Source of the DNA: Folioceros fuciformis
Taxonomy: Eukaryota; Anthocerotophyta; Anthocerotopsida; Anthocerotales
Reading direction: 5' to 3'
Assembly: GCA_049999805.1 (NCBI GenBank)
Contig: JBNGIO010006283.1
Location: forward strand, 25,194-89,193
DNA length: 64,000 bases
Shown here: positions 1-12,012 of the stretch, one piece after another
How the letters are laid out: each line of letters starts with the position of its first letter
Numbering within the stretch: position 1 is the first letter of the stretch
Translations under genes and position numbers: made by a program
Notes under the pieces: generated by a model
Databases searched by the model: none
The model's input: the letters and a program-made list of their open reading frames with translations, nothing else
What the model was told of the DNA's origin: nothing

Positions 1-499
1 CTTGGTAGCACTCCCAACAACGAAACGGGAGGAGAAGAGAGACACAGCCTCAGTGTGGACCCACTTGCCTTTGCGCGATCTTGTTCTTCATTCGGAGCTT
101 GCTTGCTTCCAGTTGAGAGGCGAGTGCTGCCAATCGGCGTGGGCACATGCAAGCTCACGGAACAAACTCCAGAGCTATGTGACGGGCCAAGGTTCACTGC
201 TTGAGGGGACTACCACGGGATCAAGCTCGTCACCATAATGGAACTACAGAATCTCGCTACAAGGGCACACAAGAGCCTGCCTACGCATGGTGCTATCGTT
301 TGGGCCGCACACAGGCAGAAAATTAAAGTTGGTGTTCTTCGATATACCTCAACGTAAACAGGACGGAGACAGGCAGGATCAGGAATCAGGCACTCGTCGT
401 CGTATCTACAGCTCTCAGACCTCCCTCGTTCTTCAAAGGGACCTCTGTTACAAATTAAACTAACAAAACCAAGCATCACAAATGGGAAGCTTCCTTCCT
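1..499. other. Intergenic, no supported gene
   Basis: Short open frames on both strands have no recognisable domain or exon structure. The part next to 500 is probably the 3' UTR of the minus-strand gene that ends there. Confidence 0.4.
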
Positions 500-2523
500 T
501 CATTGTTGCAGGAGAGCCATGAGCTCCGCCTTCTTCAGCTTTGAGTAGCCCTTGAGACCTCGGGACTTGGCAAACCCTCTCAGTTGCAGGAGTGTGTAGA
601 CAGAAAGATCGGCATGAAGCTGGTCCCCTGGCTTCGCTGCCCTAGAATCTTGTACCTCCAATGCTCCTGTTTCAGGTTCCTGATTTACGGCCGCCTTGCG
701 TTCTTCCACGGCTTCTTTTGGATCAGAATTCCTTGCTGCTTCCTTTGCAGATTTCTTCGGTGATCTCCGGGCACGAGCAGGAGCAGTAGGGGGTTGGACT
801 TCTTCTAACTTCACCTCTTGCACAGGAGTCTTGGCTGGAAGACGACGTGGAATCGGAGATCTCCGGAAGAAAGCGGATTTAGGTCGAACAGGAGGCAGAG
901 GAGACGGCTCCACGACCTCCTCCGTCTTTGCTGGCTCAACATTCGACTTGCGGCCGCTCCTGCTTTTGTTTCCCTTGCTACTGTTGCTGCTGTCCTTGGT
1001 CCTGCTGCTGCTTCCCGTGTTACTACCGCTGCTACCTCCCCTAATACCCTTTGCACTACTACTACCTCCCTTGCTACTGCTACTTCCGTGGTTAGTGTCC
1101 TCCCGGACAAGCCCTTGGACAGGCTCCCCTACACCTGCAGTCTCCAACGTGCTCTGCTCTCTGCTCTTCTCCACCGTGCCCTCTGCAACCGTGCTCCCAA
1201 GATCCGCCCTCTCCACAACCTTGCTTTCTACCACGTTCCTCTCAACCGCGGTAATCTCCACCAAGCTCCACTCTTGAGCAGCCGGATCCTGCAATGACTT
1301 CTTCCGAGCTTGGGAACGAATTGGAGACTGGCGGACAAACTTGGAAGCAGGTCTTGACGAGGAGGGAGCAGCTCCAGCAGCATCTGGAATAGCAACAGCA
1401 GCATCTGGCGCCGGAGGATGATCAGCAGCTGGAAACTGGGCAGCTATGATGGGAGATTCAGCAATAGCAGGGGCGGATGCTCCCATGCCAGACTTGGACG
1501 CCGCCTCTGCCTTGTTGGAGGCGCCTTTCCTGGACGCCTCAGCAGCCTTAAGAACCCTGGTGTCGGAATTGTGCTCTCTTGCCACACCATTCACTACCAG
1601 CAAAGGAGGAGGAGGAGAAGGAGCTGGAGGGGGAAGAATGGGCAGAGATGCGTTGAGCTGCTCCTCCACATCATCGTCTACGACTACTGGCTCAGGAAGA
1701 GACACAGGGCAGCGTGGCCAGGGGGTGAGATTGGGAATAGGAGACCGCTTCACGAAGGCGGACTTAGGACGAACAGGCACACCCGGGTCCTTCCGCCACA
1801 CTACCCTTCTCACCTCCTGTTTGTCCACCTTCTCTTGCTGCTGCACCCGTACCTGCTCCTGCTCCTGTTTCTCCTTCCCTTTTCCTTTTCCCCTGCCAGC
1901 CCGCGCGGGAATCGGCGAATGCTTCCTGAACCGAGACGGAAGTCTCTGCGGCAGATGGACTGGCGCAGGATTGAGCCCATGCTGAGCCCTGGATGAAGCC
2001 AGGTCGTCCACCCTCTTGCTGGGCTGCGGAGGCGGCGGTGATGCTCCTGCTCCGAACGCGTAGTGGAAGCTCCCATCTGCAAGCTCTGCCAGCCCCACTA
2101 GCTGCATCAAAAAGATGGTACCTCAGTGACAAGCACCCTCTCCCCACCTCTGTCGCGATTGCGATAGCCGTAGCCAATTTCATTTTCATGTTCATCCAGT
2201 TTCCATTGCCATTGCACTCGCCACTGTCAAACAATTCTCACACACACAATGCAGCGAGGAGCAATCGAGGTGATAGTACCTCTCACAGAAGTGATGACAA
2301 CATCATCGTCGCCCACGGCCAGTAAGGGGGCCACCTTCCGCTGGGCCCTGACGCTAGGGCAGGCGCCCCCCCCGCCATGTCGCCTGCTCAGGCTGAAGTC
2401 TGCTTGCTGATTAAGCTGCTGGAGTTGGCAGCAGTTGGAACTTAAGCTGGAGCTGGAGCTCGGTGGCATCCTCGATAGCTGCAGCTTGCCGGCCAGCAGC
2501 GTCATGCCACCGCCCAGCCCCAT
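500..2523 (-). CDS. RHON1: RHON1-like plastid Rho-N domain protein
   Basis: Two exons are proposed, 2523-2287 and 2101-500 (donor TCT|gtgaga, acceptor gatgcag), giving 612 aa in one frame. Exon 1 is Ser/Arg-rich and looks like a plastid transit peptide. The middle is disordered and low in complexity. The last 39 residues (about 574-612, ending MALLQQ) form a Rho-N/SAP-like helical domain with LRGFAKSRGLKGYSKLKK. Arabidopsis RHON1 has the same C-terminal domain; it binds plastid transcripts such as rbcL and works with RNase E in mRNA end formation. A short basic motif of the type SxF-x-[KR]x-SPI recurs at about 133-144, 190-203, 329-342 and 485-498. This protein is longer than the roughly 400-residue Arabidopsis one. 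The C-terminal domain is clear; orthology to RHON1 rather than another Rho-N protein is inference. Confidence 0.7.
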
Positions 2524-3084
2524 CGAGGCCTACAACATCGATCACGGAGCTACAGCCGCCACCCCTCTTGCTTCTTCTGTAAACCTGCGAGTGCGCCAAA
2601 TATCCGCAATTCGCAGCGCGCCGGCGCTACCCGGACCTCGCGCTCCACGCTGCTAGCAGATCAGGTGCGTTAACCGGCATTTCATGACACTGAAGGACGA
2701 GACGTGCTAACGGCGTGCCGGTTGCTGTGCAGCCCGTCTGCACCCACGAAACACGTTGCCAAGGACCAACAACGTCCCTTCCATGTATTTTTCACATATC
2801 TTCACCCTCAGGTGGGCTCGTCAACACGTCAGATGTCTAAGGTGGACCTCATGAGATCCAGGGCCTGGTGGACCCTCCATCGCTCATGATCGTAAGTCGC
2901 TTTCTTGCTGCATAAGCTCTCGACACAAGAAAACACTTGGGGCATGGGATTGAGAACGGTTGCATCTCGCAAGCGTAACATAGCCACAGCATCTCAGCAG
3001 GTTGGTTGCGTGCACATCCTGGGCTGGGTTGAGCTGAGCTCAACGAGGCCGATGGTTTCGTGTGGGAAGAGCGGCCCTGGAGGG
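2524..3084. other. Intergenic: promoter side of RHON1-like gene and 3' side of PPR gene
   Basis: No coding exon is recognised. It should hold the upstream region of the RHON1-like gene (start 2523) and the 3' UTR of the PPR gene ending at 3085. Confidence 0.4.
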
Positions 3085-5301
3085 TCATCTTTGGTGGAGC
3101 CTCCTCCTGGTGTACACTCTCCCGTCTTGCTGCTTCACCTCCAAGTGGTCATCGGTGACGAGCACATGGAAGAAAGACGCCACACCAGCAGCCTCCCTGT
3201 CCTTCTGGAGCCTCAACACGGCGTCGCCATCACCGCTCTCCACATACCCAGATAGAAGGATGTCGTAAGTGATTTCATTAGGCTGAAGCCCGCTCTCCAT
3301 CATTTCTCTGTACAGCTGCCCCGCCTCGTCCAACCTGCCCACCTTGGCAAAACTGTGGACGAGTGTGTTGTACGTGGCAACGTCAGGCTGGACGCGCAGG
3401 TTCTGCATTATCCTCAGCAGTTCCAGAGCTGTGTCCAGCCTGCCGGTCTTCCCGAACCCATCAATCAGGACTGTGTAAGTGTGAGTATCCAGGCTGATCT
3501 TACTTGCCTTCATCAGCTCTATCAGTGCAAAGGCGGAGTCGAAGTCGCCCACCCTTACGCATCCATCGAGCAACCTGTTGTATGACAGTGCAGTGGGCAT
3601 ATAGCCGTTGTCCTGCATCTCTCTGAAGAAGGCGCATGCAGTGTCCATGTCCCCTTCCTTGGCATGGGCGTCGATCAGTATGTTGAAAGTCCAGGCATCC
3701 GGCTTCACACCTCGCTTCTTCATCTCACCCAGCAGGCTGCCCACCTGTGCCAGATTCGAAGAACAACCTCTCCTCGCAACGCAGTGCATGACACTGTTGT
3801 AGGTGACCACGTTAGGCCGATGCCCCTCCTCCTTCATCTTTTCAAAATACGAGGAAGCTTCCTGTGCTCTGCCTGCCTTGCCAAACCCGTCGATCAAGAT
3901 GTTGAACGTCCAAGCGTCCGACCGGATCCCCTGGACTTCCATCTCCCGGAACACCTGCTCGGCCCGATCCACAGCTCCCGCCTTGCACAAGTGGGTCAAG
4001 AGGCTGTTACACAGAGTGCTGTCCCTGCTCACACACCGACTGTTTGCCTCGGTATAATATTCCACTGCCTCATCCAGCCTCCCTGCCTTCCCGAGGGCGT
4101 TGATCACTAGAGAGTAAGAAATATGATCAGGGGGACAGGAATCTTCACTCTCCATCTTCCTGAAGAGCTCACAAGCTTCGTCCACCCTCCCAGCCGTTCC
4201 GAGAGCGTTGAGCAGACCGTAGTAAGTAGTTGCATTCCGTTTGTGCCCTTGCACAGCCATCTCTCTGAACAGTGTCAAGGCAGTGTCCACATCGCCAGCC
4301 CTGCCAAAAGAGTTGATGAGCACGCTGTATGTGACATCCAGCAGCTTGCATCCGGAGGCCCAGAATTCCTCCAACACATCCCTGCTCTCCTCAAGCCTCC
4401 CTGCGCCGGTCAGAGTGAGGAGCATAAACCCATAAGTCCGAGCGTCAGGCACCAGCCCCCGGTCCTTCAGCTCCTGGAACAGATCCACTGCGATGTCCGG
4501 GTTGCGGGCTCGGCAGAAGGCTCGTAGCAGGCAGTTATAGGAAAACAGGTCCAGCCGAGGGATGTCATGGCGCATCCTCTCCACCACCCTGCCCAGATCA
4601 TCCAACCGTTGGTGCTTGACCAGCAAATTCACCAAGCAGGTGTAGGTGACGAGGGACGGAGGGCAGCCGGCCTTGCCCATTTCCTCGAACGTTTTCATCA
4701 TGTCCGCAACCTTGCCAGCTCGGCCGTAGCTCTTCAACAGGTTGGTGTACACGAAGACGGTGACCTGAGCTCCGTCCTCTCGCATCTGCTTCAGGGTCTT
4801 CTCCACCTCGTCGAAGGCCTTCGCCGCCCCCAGCACGTCGATCAAGACCGCATAGCACACGGAATTGGGCACGAATCCGCCGTGCTTCCTGGCCCATCGG
4901 AAGAATCCAGACACTACGCTCGCATCTCTCTCGCGCACGCCCTTCAATACCTCCGCCACATGGTAGGGCTTGAGCGTGAGTCGGCCCAGTCTCCCCAGCG
5001 ATTCCTGCATTCCCCTGCTCCATCTTCCCGACCTCAAAATCCTGATCAAGTGCCCGGTCACCTCGCTGTCCAGCCTGCGTAGCGGCAGAGAGGCCCATTT
5101 CACCAGCCCTTCTTCCTGCTCCTGTCCCTGTTTCTTCTCTTCCTTCTGCTCTTCAGATTCCACCCCCTCAGCAATCTTGTGCTGTACTACCTCTTGCCCA
5201 TCGCCCACCCTATCCACAGCTGCGCTACACAAGGGCGATACACTAAAACTGCTGAAGGCTGAAGGGATAGACCTCGAAACCAGCCATCGCCCGTAGGTCA
5301 T
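3085..5301 (-). CDS. P-class pentatricopeptide repeat protein, organellar
   Basis: A single open exon. The frame is open to 5382, but the first in-frame ATG is at 5301 (MTYGRWLVSRSIPSAFSS), giving 738 aa. The Ser/Arg-rich, acid-poor N terminus fits mitochondrial or plastid targeting. From about residue 130 to the end run 35-residue P motifs, e.g. VVTYNSVMHCVARRG and AWTFNILIDGFGKAGR; there are no L or S motifs and no E, DYW or SMR domain. P-class PPRs bind one organellar RNA site each and act in stabilisation, splicing or translation; positions 5 and 35 of each motif would give the target. A second ATG-initiated frame at 5425-5243 (MVELDPARTMAASSFG) overlaps the start and could be an alternative targeting exon. 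The target RNA is unknown. Confidence 0.85.
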   Translation of the reverse strand: MTYGRWLVSRSIPSAFSSFSVSPLCSAAVDRVGDGQEVVQHKIAEGVESEEQKEEKKQGQEQEEGLVKWASLPLRRLDSEVTGHLIRILRSGRWSRGMQESLGRLGRLTLKPYHVAEVLKGVRERDASVVSGFFRWARKHGGFVPNSVCYAVLIDVLGAAKAFDEVEKTLKQMREDGAQVTVFVYTNLLKSYGRAGKVADMMKTFEEMGKAGCPPSLVTYTCLVNLLVKHQRLDDLGRVVERMRHDIPRLDLFSYNCLLRAFCRARNPDIAVDLFQELKDRGLVPDARTYGFMLLTLTGAGRLEESRDVLEEFWASGCKLLDVTYSVLINSFGRAGDVDTALTLFREMAVQGHKRNATTYYGLLNALGTAGRVDEACELFRKMESEDSCPPDHISYSLVINALGKAGRLDEAVEYYTEANSRCVSRDSTLCNSLLTHLCKAGAVDRAEQVFREMEVQGIRSDAWTFNILIDGFGKAGRAQEASSYFEKMKEEGHRPNVVTYNSVMHCVARRGCSSNLAQVGSLLGEMKKRGVKPDAWTFNILIDAHAKEGDMDTACAFFREMQDNGYMPTALSYNRLLDGCVRVGDFDSAFALIELMKASKISLDTHTYTVLIDGFGKTGRLDTALELLRIMQNLRVQPDVATYNTLVHSFAKVGRLDEAGQLYREMMESGLQPNEITYDILLSGYVESGDGDAVLRLQKDREAAGVASFFHVLVTDDHLEVKQQDGRVYTRRRLHQR

Positions 5302-5598
5302 CGGCGCTCGAAGAATAGGCAACGGTCCCGAGGTAACATCTGCCCGTAATATTTCGCCAGTATACTGAACGAAAACTACCAAATGACGAGGCGGCCATGG
5401 TCCGAGCGGGATCGAGCTCCACCATGTGACAAACTACACTTCATCAGGATGGAGGGTGGAGACGGAGAGAGCAAGTTTCGTGTGAGTCAGCCCCCGAGTA
5501 ATTCAGGTATTCAATTGAAGTACAGTAGGTGAAGGAAAGAAAGCTGCAAAGAATGTTCTAAGCAGCCAAATAATATCTTCGCTCTTGTTCACGAAGAG

Positions 5599-7685
5599 TC
5601 ATCCTACAACGTAACCTTTCTGGATCGTCCAGATATGAAACCCATACAGAAGCCTAATCAGGAGTAACTCAAACAGCATGTGAATTATGCTCCATACTTT
5701 CACCTTCGAGCCTGGAATCTCGGTCCAGTTCACGGCAACCTCTTTCATGGTAATGTGCAATTGCTTGCACAGATACACGATTTCCACATCAAAACACCAC
5801 CTGGCACGACGGTGGTGGCATGATCAATCTAGAGTAAGAGGTGCAGTCATATCGACCAGATAATGAACTGTGTTACCTTCTGAGCCGAAGATTGATGAAT
5901 ATGACCCGGGCAACAGAGCGTGTGAAAAGTTTGAAGCCGCACTGTAGGGTGGTAGTGAAGATGAGGAAAGGTTGAAACAGTAAGCCAACGAGCACATGGC
6001 TGCAGGAGACGAAGACAAGCGGCCGTTCAACCCACTGCTGGATATGCACGACAAGTACTTGCCTGGGTATCTCGTACTCCAGAACCAGCAACCAGCAGGA
6101 CACATATATGAAACCCTTTCATCAAGACGTTCCTATACCACTTACGCTGCAATAACACGGAGCTACAGATCAGCACTCCTGTTAGGAGTTTTGGCAGTTG
6201 CACAGCAGAAAAGCAGTGCCTGAAAGATGCATCCACATTGACTACGTACGCTGGCCAACGCTTGCTTCTCAAGGTGAGCTCGGGAACCAAAAACGACAAT
6301 GGGCACATCCTGGAGCTTTGCAGTCGCCGTCTTGCTGTCAAGTGGATATAGCTCAGCATACTCTTTCTTTATCTGCTTGATATTCACAACGATGCCCACA
6401 AAGCTCAGTCTTCAAAGATGGTAATTAGATATGAACTTCGAAGTAGGCAAGGCCTGGCCAATGCAGCGAATCTTATTAGTAGGCAAAAGGAATTACACCA
6501 GAAGCAGCCTTTGGCAACGCAACCCTAGTCTGCCTACCTGTCCCTCAAGCTTGTCCAAATCCGTTATCTGCGTTGCTCCATCGGCATCCAACATGAGAAG
6601 AAGCTCACCTCGTGAGCATAGCATACCCTAACAAACCCCGAAATAACAAGTGAGGTCGTATGCTGGCACAGTAGAAGGCATTACATCCAGATGGAGCTTG
6701 CCAAGCTAAGCAGTACCAATCTTACAGCCGCCCCTTTCCCAAAATTTGCACCCTGCTTTATAACCCGCACAACATCCAACCCATGTTTCTTGCTGTACTC
6801 AAGAGCAACCTTCACAGTGTTGTCTTTGCTGCCATCATCAATAACCAAGATCTTCAACCAGCAAAGAGACAGGTCAGCAAATTCCAAATTATATCAAACG
6901 CAACCAACCCGGCAACAATCAAAGGTCGTTCACTGCAGAGGCTGCTACACCTGCTGAAGACCATGGTCCATACAGGTCTAGAGTGATGAGCTTCTAGCGT
7001 ACCTCATAGGTGAAAGAACTGTCCTTGCGAGCTCGATTTTGAAGGTACCTGCAGTGTGCACATGAAGAAGTTTCGTGAGCCAAGAGTCGGACATAGGTGA
7101 CTCAGATCCTGCATTTCAAAAACATATCAACCGATGAAAAACCTCAGTCAGTGTTGTTAAGTGAGTGAAAACCTCAAGGTTTCATCAAGAACCGCAGGCA
7201 ATCTGGCTTCCTCGTTGTAGGAGGGCATTATAAGCGAAATATATTTGGACGATTCTTCAAACACCGATGGAGCTCGCACCTACACTCACATGTCTCGATT
7301 TCAGCACACGCAACCATGTGAAGGCGGTTCCATACAGTCGCAAGCTGCAAAATGGTACCTTGTCTACCTGCTCCAAAGAGATTGGGTTTTCCAGGAAAGG
7401 CATAGTCCCCACACTGCTCCGGACGTGATCCAGCTTTCGATACTTGACTCCAGATCCTTCAGACGCCTCCGTAGCCAACGAACCCGTCCCCTCGCCCTGG
7501 CTCTTGAGTACCTTGCGCTGTGACATGGCGTCCGTGTAACGACCACACCCCGCAGCTGAGCCACTGTCACTACTCTGGGAATACTGTGGGCAGATTCGTG
7601 CTACACGGTCACCCACGCCAATCGCCCGCCTCTCCTGTGTGACCGTGGATGCGAGTGGCGATAGTGAAATTGCAAAATTGACCAT
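5599..7685 (-). CDS. ALG5: Dolichyl-phosphate beta-glucosyltransferase
   Basis: Nine exons give 390 aa in one frame: 7685-7368, 7279-7173, 7048-7003, 6851-6717, 6627-6538, 6375-6250, 6146-6063, 5941-5877, 5800-5599. The enzyme transfers glucose from UDP-glucose to dolichyl phosphate at the ER; Dol-P-Glc then glucosylates the N-glycan precursor. Family landmarks occur in order: ISLIMPSYNEE (about 116), the GT-A strand ILVIDDGSKDNT (158-169), LLLMLDADGAT with the metal-binding DAD (about 215), FGSRAHLEKQALASRKWYRN, GSGVRDTQCGFKLFTR, and RWCFDVEIVYL...NWTEIPGSKV near the C terminus. Intron 6062-5942 starts with GC (CAG|gcaagt) instead of GT. Exon 1 encodes an unusual hydrophilic N terminus without the usual N-terminal anchor, so the true start may lie in another exon. 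Confidence 0.92.
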
Positions 7686-9868
7686 GCTCAGGGTTTAGGG
7701 CTTAAATCTTTCGTTTCCATGTTGGAGGAGGGAGGATCCCATCGGGACCTCGGATTTGCTGGGGATCTCTGCCTCTGTTGTTTCGCAGACTGCAGATACA
7801 CAGATGACGTTTTTGATTTTGGACACAGAGAATATTGCCACGTTCTTCCTTCAGTCCAACTGTAAATCCACCAGCCTTCCTTTGTCGTTGGTGGTCCCTC
7901 TGAACCCTACGCCTTCATCGGTTACTAGCGGGCATCGTCAAGTTCCTCCCCACCTTTCGCCGCATCTGCACCAATCGAGTACCTACCTACAGAACGCTGC
8001 TGTGGGTGGTTCAAAAGCCTATTCCTGTCACAGGCCCTCAACCTATACCATTAGCACAGACTGATCATCCTTTATTATGTATACTGTACGCTGCTCCGAA
8101 CCCAGGTAAATGGAATCATCATCCAGGAGCGCGCACCTACCTGTGCTTCGTCGTGATCTTCTGTGGATCCGTTATTTCTGTTGCCCCACCGGCAGCAATC
8201 GCAAATAGAAGATCAGCAGGAAGGTTGAGTTTGCGTTTTGGTTCTTCAAGACCCTTCAAAACGACAATGGACGTTCGTGAGATTCATTTCGAATTGCCTA
8301 CAACGATACCCAAGCCGACCTGACCTGTCCACGCCAAGTTCGAAACTCACAGGTGTTAACTTTTGAAGTGGACATTTGAATCGTCTGATTCACCAAAGTT
8401 TTCTCCAACTCTTACTGTTGCTACAGATCTAACAGACTTCTCAGGCTCAGCTTTACCTTCTTCTTCCTCCAATCTCTTACCCAATGACCACACCAATTAC
8501 AGTTGCTTCCAGACTTGGAGGTACAAGGACCAACATTATTCCGTGATTCTTGATGTGATCCGTTGTTTACCCCTTTGATTACTTTGTCCAAGCACCCTCT
8601 TAGATTAGGCTTACAAAACCTTGACTTGACAAGTGTTTGCTCTCCTCTTTCCGGAAGAGAGGAGTAATCACCTCGGCTAAGGAGATTGTGAAAGATCTTA
8701 CTAGCAGCTACGGCTTGCTGGATATGAATCTTATGGGAGGATTCAAATCAAATTAGGAGGAAGATTGCTGAGCAATTGTGCAACAACATCAACCTAATCT
8801 ATCTTGGCACCAAGCCAGGTAATTTGAATATGGAGATGTCTGAACTTCCTTCCTGGTGTGAGCAAGCATCCCATCCTCTCCTCACATTTTCAATCCATAA
8901 AAATCCTATCTTATAGAACATAATGTAAGCACATTTTGCACTTGATCTGTACTAGATAACTCACTGACTTTATCTCTGTGTGAGATATCTCATGGCAAGC
9001 CGATGCATAGCACACGCGCAAGGTGGGGAGAGGAAGTCTCACTGTAAGATTTGGGCCTCCCTCTGTCCCTTGGCATGTACAGGATGCAAGAATTTCAAAA
9101 TACAAATGTGGGCCCAAAGGCACAATCGCACTGAGGCGTCATGACTTTGTATCCCATATATCGCGCAGGGCTTTTGTAATTCTAAGTGGCTTCCTGATGC
9201 GCAAATCCGTTGCATGTCGCGAGCATCTGCGTTCTTGAAATGCAAAGGCTTCATCGCGATTCAAACAATTGTGGCATCCGAGAAGCCTGGGAACGATGGC
9301 GGGAGGAGCCACAAGTTTGGAACGGCCGTGCCTGGGTCGTAGTCTGAAACTTCTGGCCAGCATGGAATTGGGGCAACAATGATACAGGTGTGAACCATGC
9401 AACCAAGCGAGGTGGGCAAATAACAGGAGGAATGTTGCGCATGGTATCTGCGAAGATGCGCCCATGTGTCGGGCCACGACATCCTTGAGGAGCACGTAGC
9501 GACGCCCGAGGAGGTGCATTGCAGCCTTTGTAGCAGCCATGCACTCCCTGGCAGTGCTGCCTCGACCCCTTTGCCAAATTTCTGTGGTGACCCATGACTG
9601 CCATGGTTCACCAATGCTGCGTCTCCCAAGTCTGTCAAATTCGCTGGCCACCCATGTTCTGACAGTCTTAACGGGCAGGGCCAAAGTGGGGGTATCAGGG
9701 AATCGATGGGCAGCTGCAGTAGCATGTAGCCGAGGTGATGTGGGCGGGGGCGGGGCCTCCTTACAGCTGGGACGATGGCAATGTGGGTGTGTAGCACGCC
9801 GAGTTGTGACCTGCCAAGCTGCTCCTGTGGCAGCTGTTGGAGAGGGAGGCCGTCTACATGAGCACCTG
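7686..9868. other. 2.2-kb intergenic region, no supported gene
   Basis: No exon with recognisable homology on either strand. A 299-codon minus-strand frame covers 9139-10038, but it runs across the first exons of the sucrose-phosphate phosphatase gene and is rich in His, Arg, Pro and Cys, so it is probably chance. The right end should contain the promoter of that gene. Confidence 0.4.
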
Positions 9869-11881
9869 ATGATTGTCTCTGATCTCGACTTGACCATGGT
9901 GGGGGCCGGATCGTCACATGCTGCTACTAGTCGACTGTAGTGGTGCACTGTTATTTTCTTCTTCCGCTGTGCCATCTGGTGTTGTGGGTTTGAAGTAGGG
10001 CTGGTTTGTGACAGGTTGATCACAAGGAACCATCTCACTCAGCATTGTTGCAATTCAACTCTCTGTGGGCAGCAGAATATGCCCATAATTCGCTCTTGGT
10101 TTACTCCACAGGCCGCTCTCCTGAGAAATATACGGAGTTGAGGGGGCAAGTTCCGCTTTTAACTCCAGCCATCGCCATCCTTTCTGTGGGCACTGAGATT
10201 CGATATGGCCCCTCCCTAATACCCGATCACGGCTGGGAGAAGTATCTGAATGATGGGTGGGATCGGGCTGTGGTTGTGGAGGAAGCCAAGAAGTTTTCCA
10301 CTCTCCAATTTCAGGTTCCCAGTCGTGCATGCTTCTTGTGTGTGTTGAAGGGTTCATGGAGTCGCATCTCGTCTTGCCTACATTTGTCTGCTGTCTACAA
10401 GGGTTGGTCGCTTCTTTGTGGAGCAGGAGGATTCTGAGCAAAGGCCTCACAAAGTAAGTTTCAAAGTCGAGAAGAAAGATGCACAAGGGATTAAAAGCAA
10501 ACTAGAGGGAGCTCTGAAGAACAGAGGGGTACAGCACGCCACTTTGTTGCTTGGCAAGCGGAGCTGGAATTGTGATGTGGCACCTTGCATAGCAGAAATT
10601 ATCGTGGAGAGAAATTGGCATGTTAAGCAGGTGATTCTTACGGTTCCTGCTACAATTTACTGATGTCCGTGCTGCTGCATCCAGTTGAAAGTGAAGCTCA
10701 TCTACAGTGGAGGAATCGATCTAGATGTCCTTCCACAAGGAGCTGGGAAGGGGGAAGCTCTTTCGTATCTCCTGAAGAAGCAGAGAACGGAAGGATGGGC
10801 AACAAGTAAGACACTAGTCTGTGGAGACTCGGGCAATGACATAGAGCTTTTCACTGTCCAAGGAGTCAATGGTGTCATTGTGAGTTGCCAGCCATCCCCC
10901 TCTCCACATATCATGAGCGAAAAAAAACACCATGTCTCGTGCAATGCAATGCGAAATTCATGTCAATCCACGTAGTTGAGCTGGCAAGATTATGAACTCT
11001 GATGGTTACCTTCTCTCAGGTTGGTAATGCGATGGAGGAGCTCGTGCACTGGTACAAAACTCATGGATCTAAAGCGTCGGTACACCATGCCACCAGGAGG
11101 TGTGCTGGTGGTATCATGGAAGCACTGGGTCATTTCAATCTAGGTGCCCATGTGTCGCCCCGAGAAAGACTGGGAGCCGTTGGCTTCAGTCCCCCTGTTC
11201 CTACTACCTCCGGTGGAGCGGTGCAGAGGGAAGTAGTGGAGGGCACCATTTTTGTCGAGAAGTGGCTTCGTGGAGAACTGGACTCTGCAGACTCCACGTT
11301 GCATCGGCTTATCGAAGTGACTGTACGTTGGGGAATGCAAAATTCCTTCATGTCGGTTTACGCTTCATTCGATGGCTGACATCTGACAAGAAGGACTGTT
11401 TCTTATCGCAGTCACAGAGCGCGAACTGGGTGAGTCCCTGGGGATCGGAGCACTCTTTCCTAGACTCGATCAGCTTTGCTCGACTCAAACACGGAGCCAT
11501 GAAGGAACTTGTGACGTGGGTAGACTGCATGCAGCAGCTGTCACTGGGCGATGGAGTCTTTCTTGTCACCTGGCGTTTGATGTTGGAAGCAACCAGAGGT
11601 GCGAGTTAACCAGACATCAGAAGAAAATAGGAGCCAGGGACTGAAAAGATCAAGTAGCCTAATAGGAATTTTGACATCTTTTTTTCAGGTGGAGTTCGTG
11701 AGGGATTGTTTGCGACTGCGCTTCTAAGAGCCAAGGTAAGGGTACACACTATATTTAACAGGTTCACAGACCCGCCAGATGCGGCATTACAGTCACTGAA
11801 TTTGCTCACACGCTCTTGCAGACTGGAACTCCAAACGCATTTGAGTGGGTCAGACTTCATACCTCTTTCATGAAGATGTAA
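9869..11881 (+). CDS. SPP: Sucrose-phosphate phosphatase
   Basis: Eight exons give 407 aa: 9869-9898, 10015-10314, 10427-10528, 10685-10879, 11020-11322, 11412-11598, 11689-11735, 11822-11881. It dephosphorylates sucrose-6F-phosphate, the last step of cytosolic sucrose synthesis after sucrose-phosphate synthase. It is a HAD-superfamily enzyme: motif I DLDLT (5-9), STGRS (41-45), the GAGKGEAL lysine (about 167) and CGDSGND with metal-binding acids (190-196). [19 protein letters not shown] and the C-terminal NTF2-like part, ending [15 protein letters not shown], are also typical. The tiny first exon ([10 protein letters not shown]) is inferred from splice phase. Its frame is open upstream and other SPPs have a few more N-terminal residues, so an earlier exon is possible. 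It converges with the ETFQO gene, with stops about 130 bp apart. Confidence 0.93.
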
Positions 11882-12012
11882 CGAATACGCGCTCATGACA
11901 CTTTACTGTCAACTAGCAGCACAACACTCTGAACGAGGCAACGCTGTTGTCCATCCAGAGCTAATGCCAAACTTTCTCTAATTACAAGTACCAAGTAAAT
12001 TTCTGTCTTATT

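Noticed and set aside
9139-10038. 299-codon minus-strand open frame
   Set aside because: It runs across the first exons of the SPP gene on the other strand and into intergenic DNA; composition is rich in His, Cys, Arg and Pro, with no domain.
10450-10460. Splice donor CAAAGTAAGT in SPP exon 3
   Set aside because: It matches a donor consensus, but the conserved [12 protein letters not shown] sequence continues through it, so it is coding.
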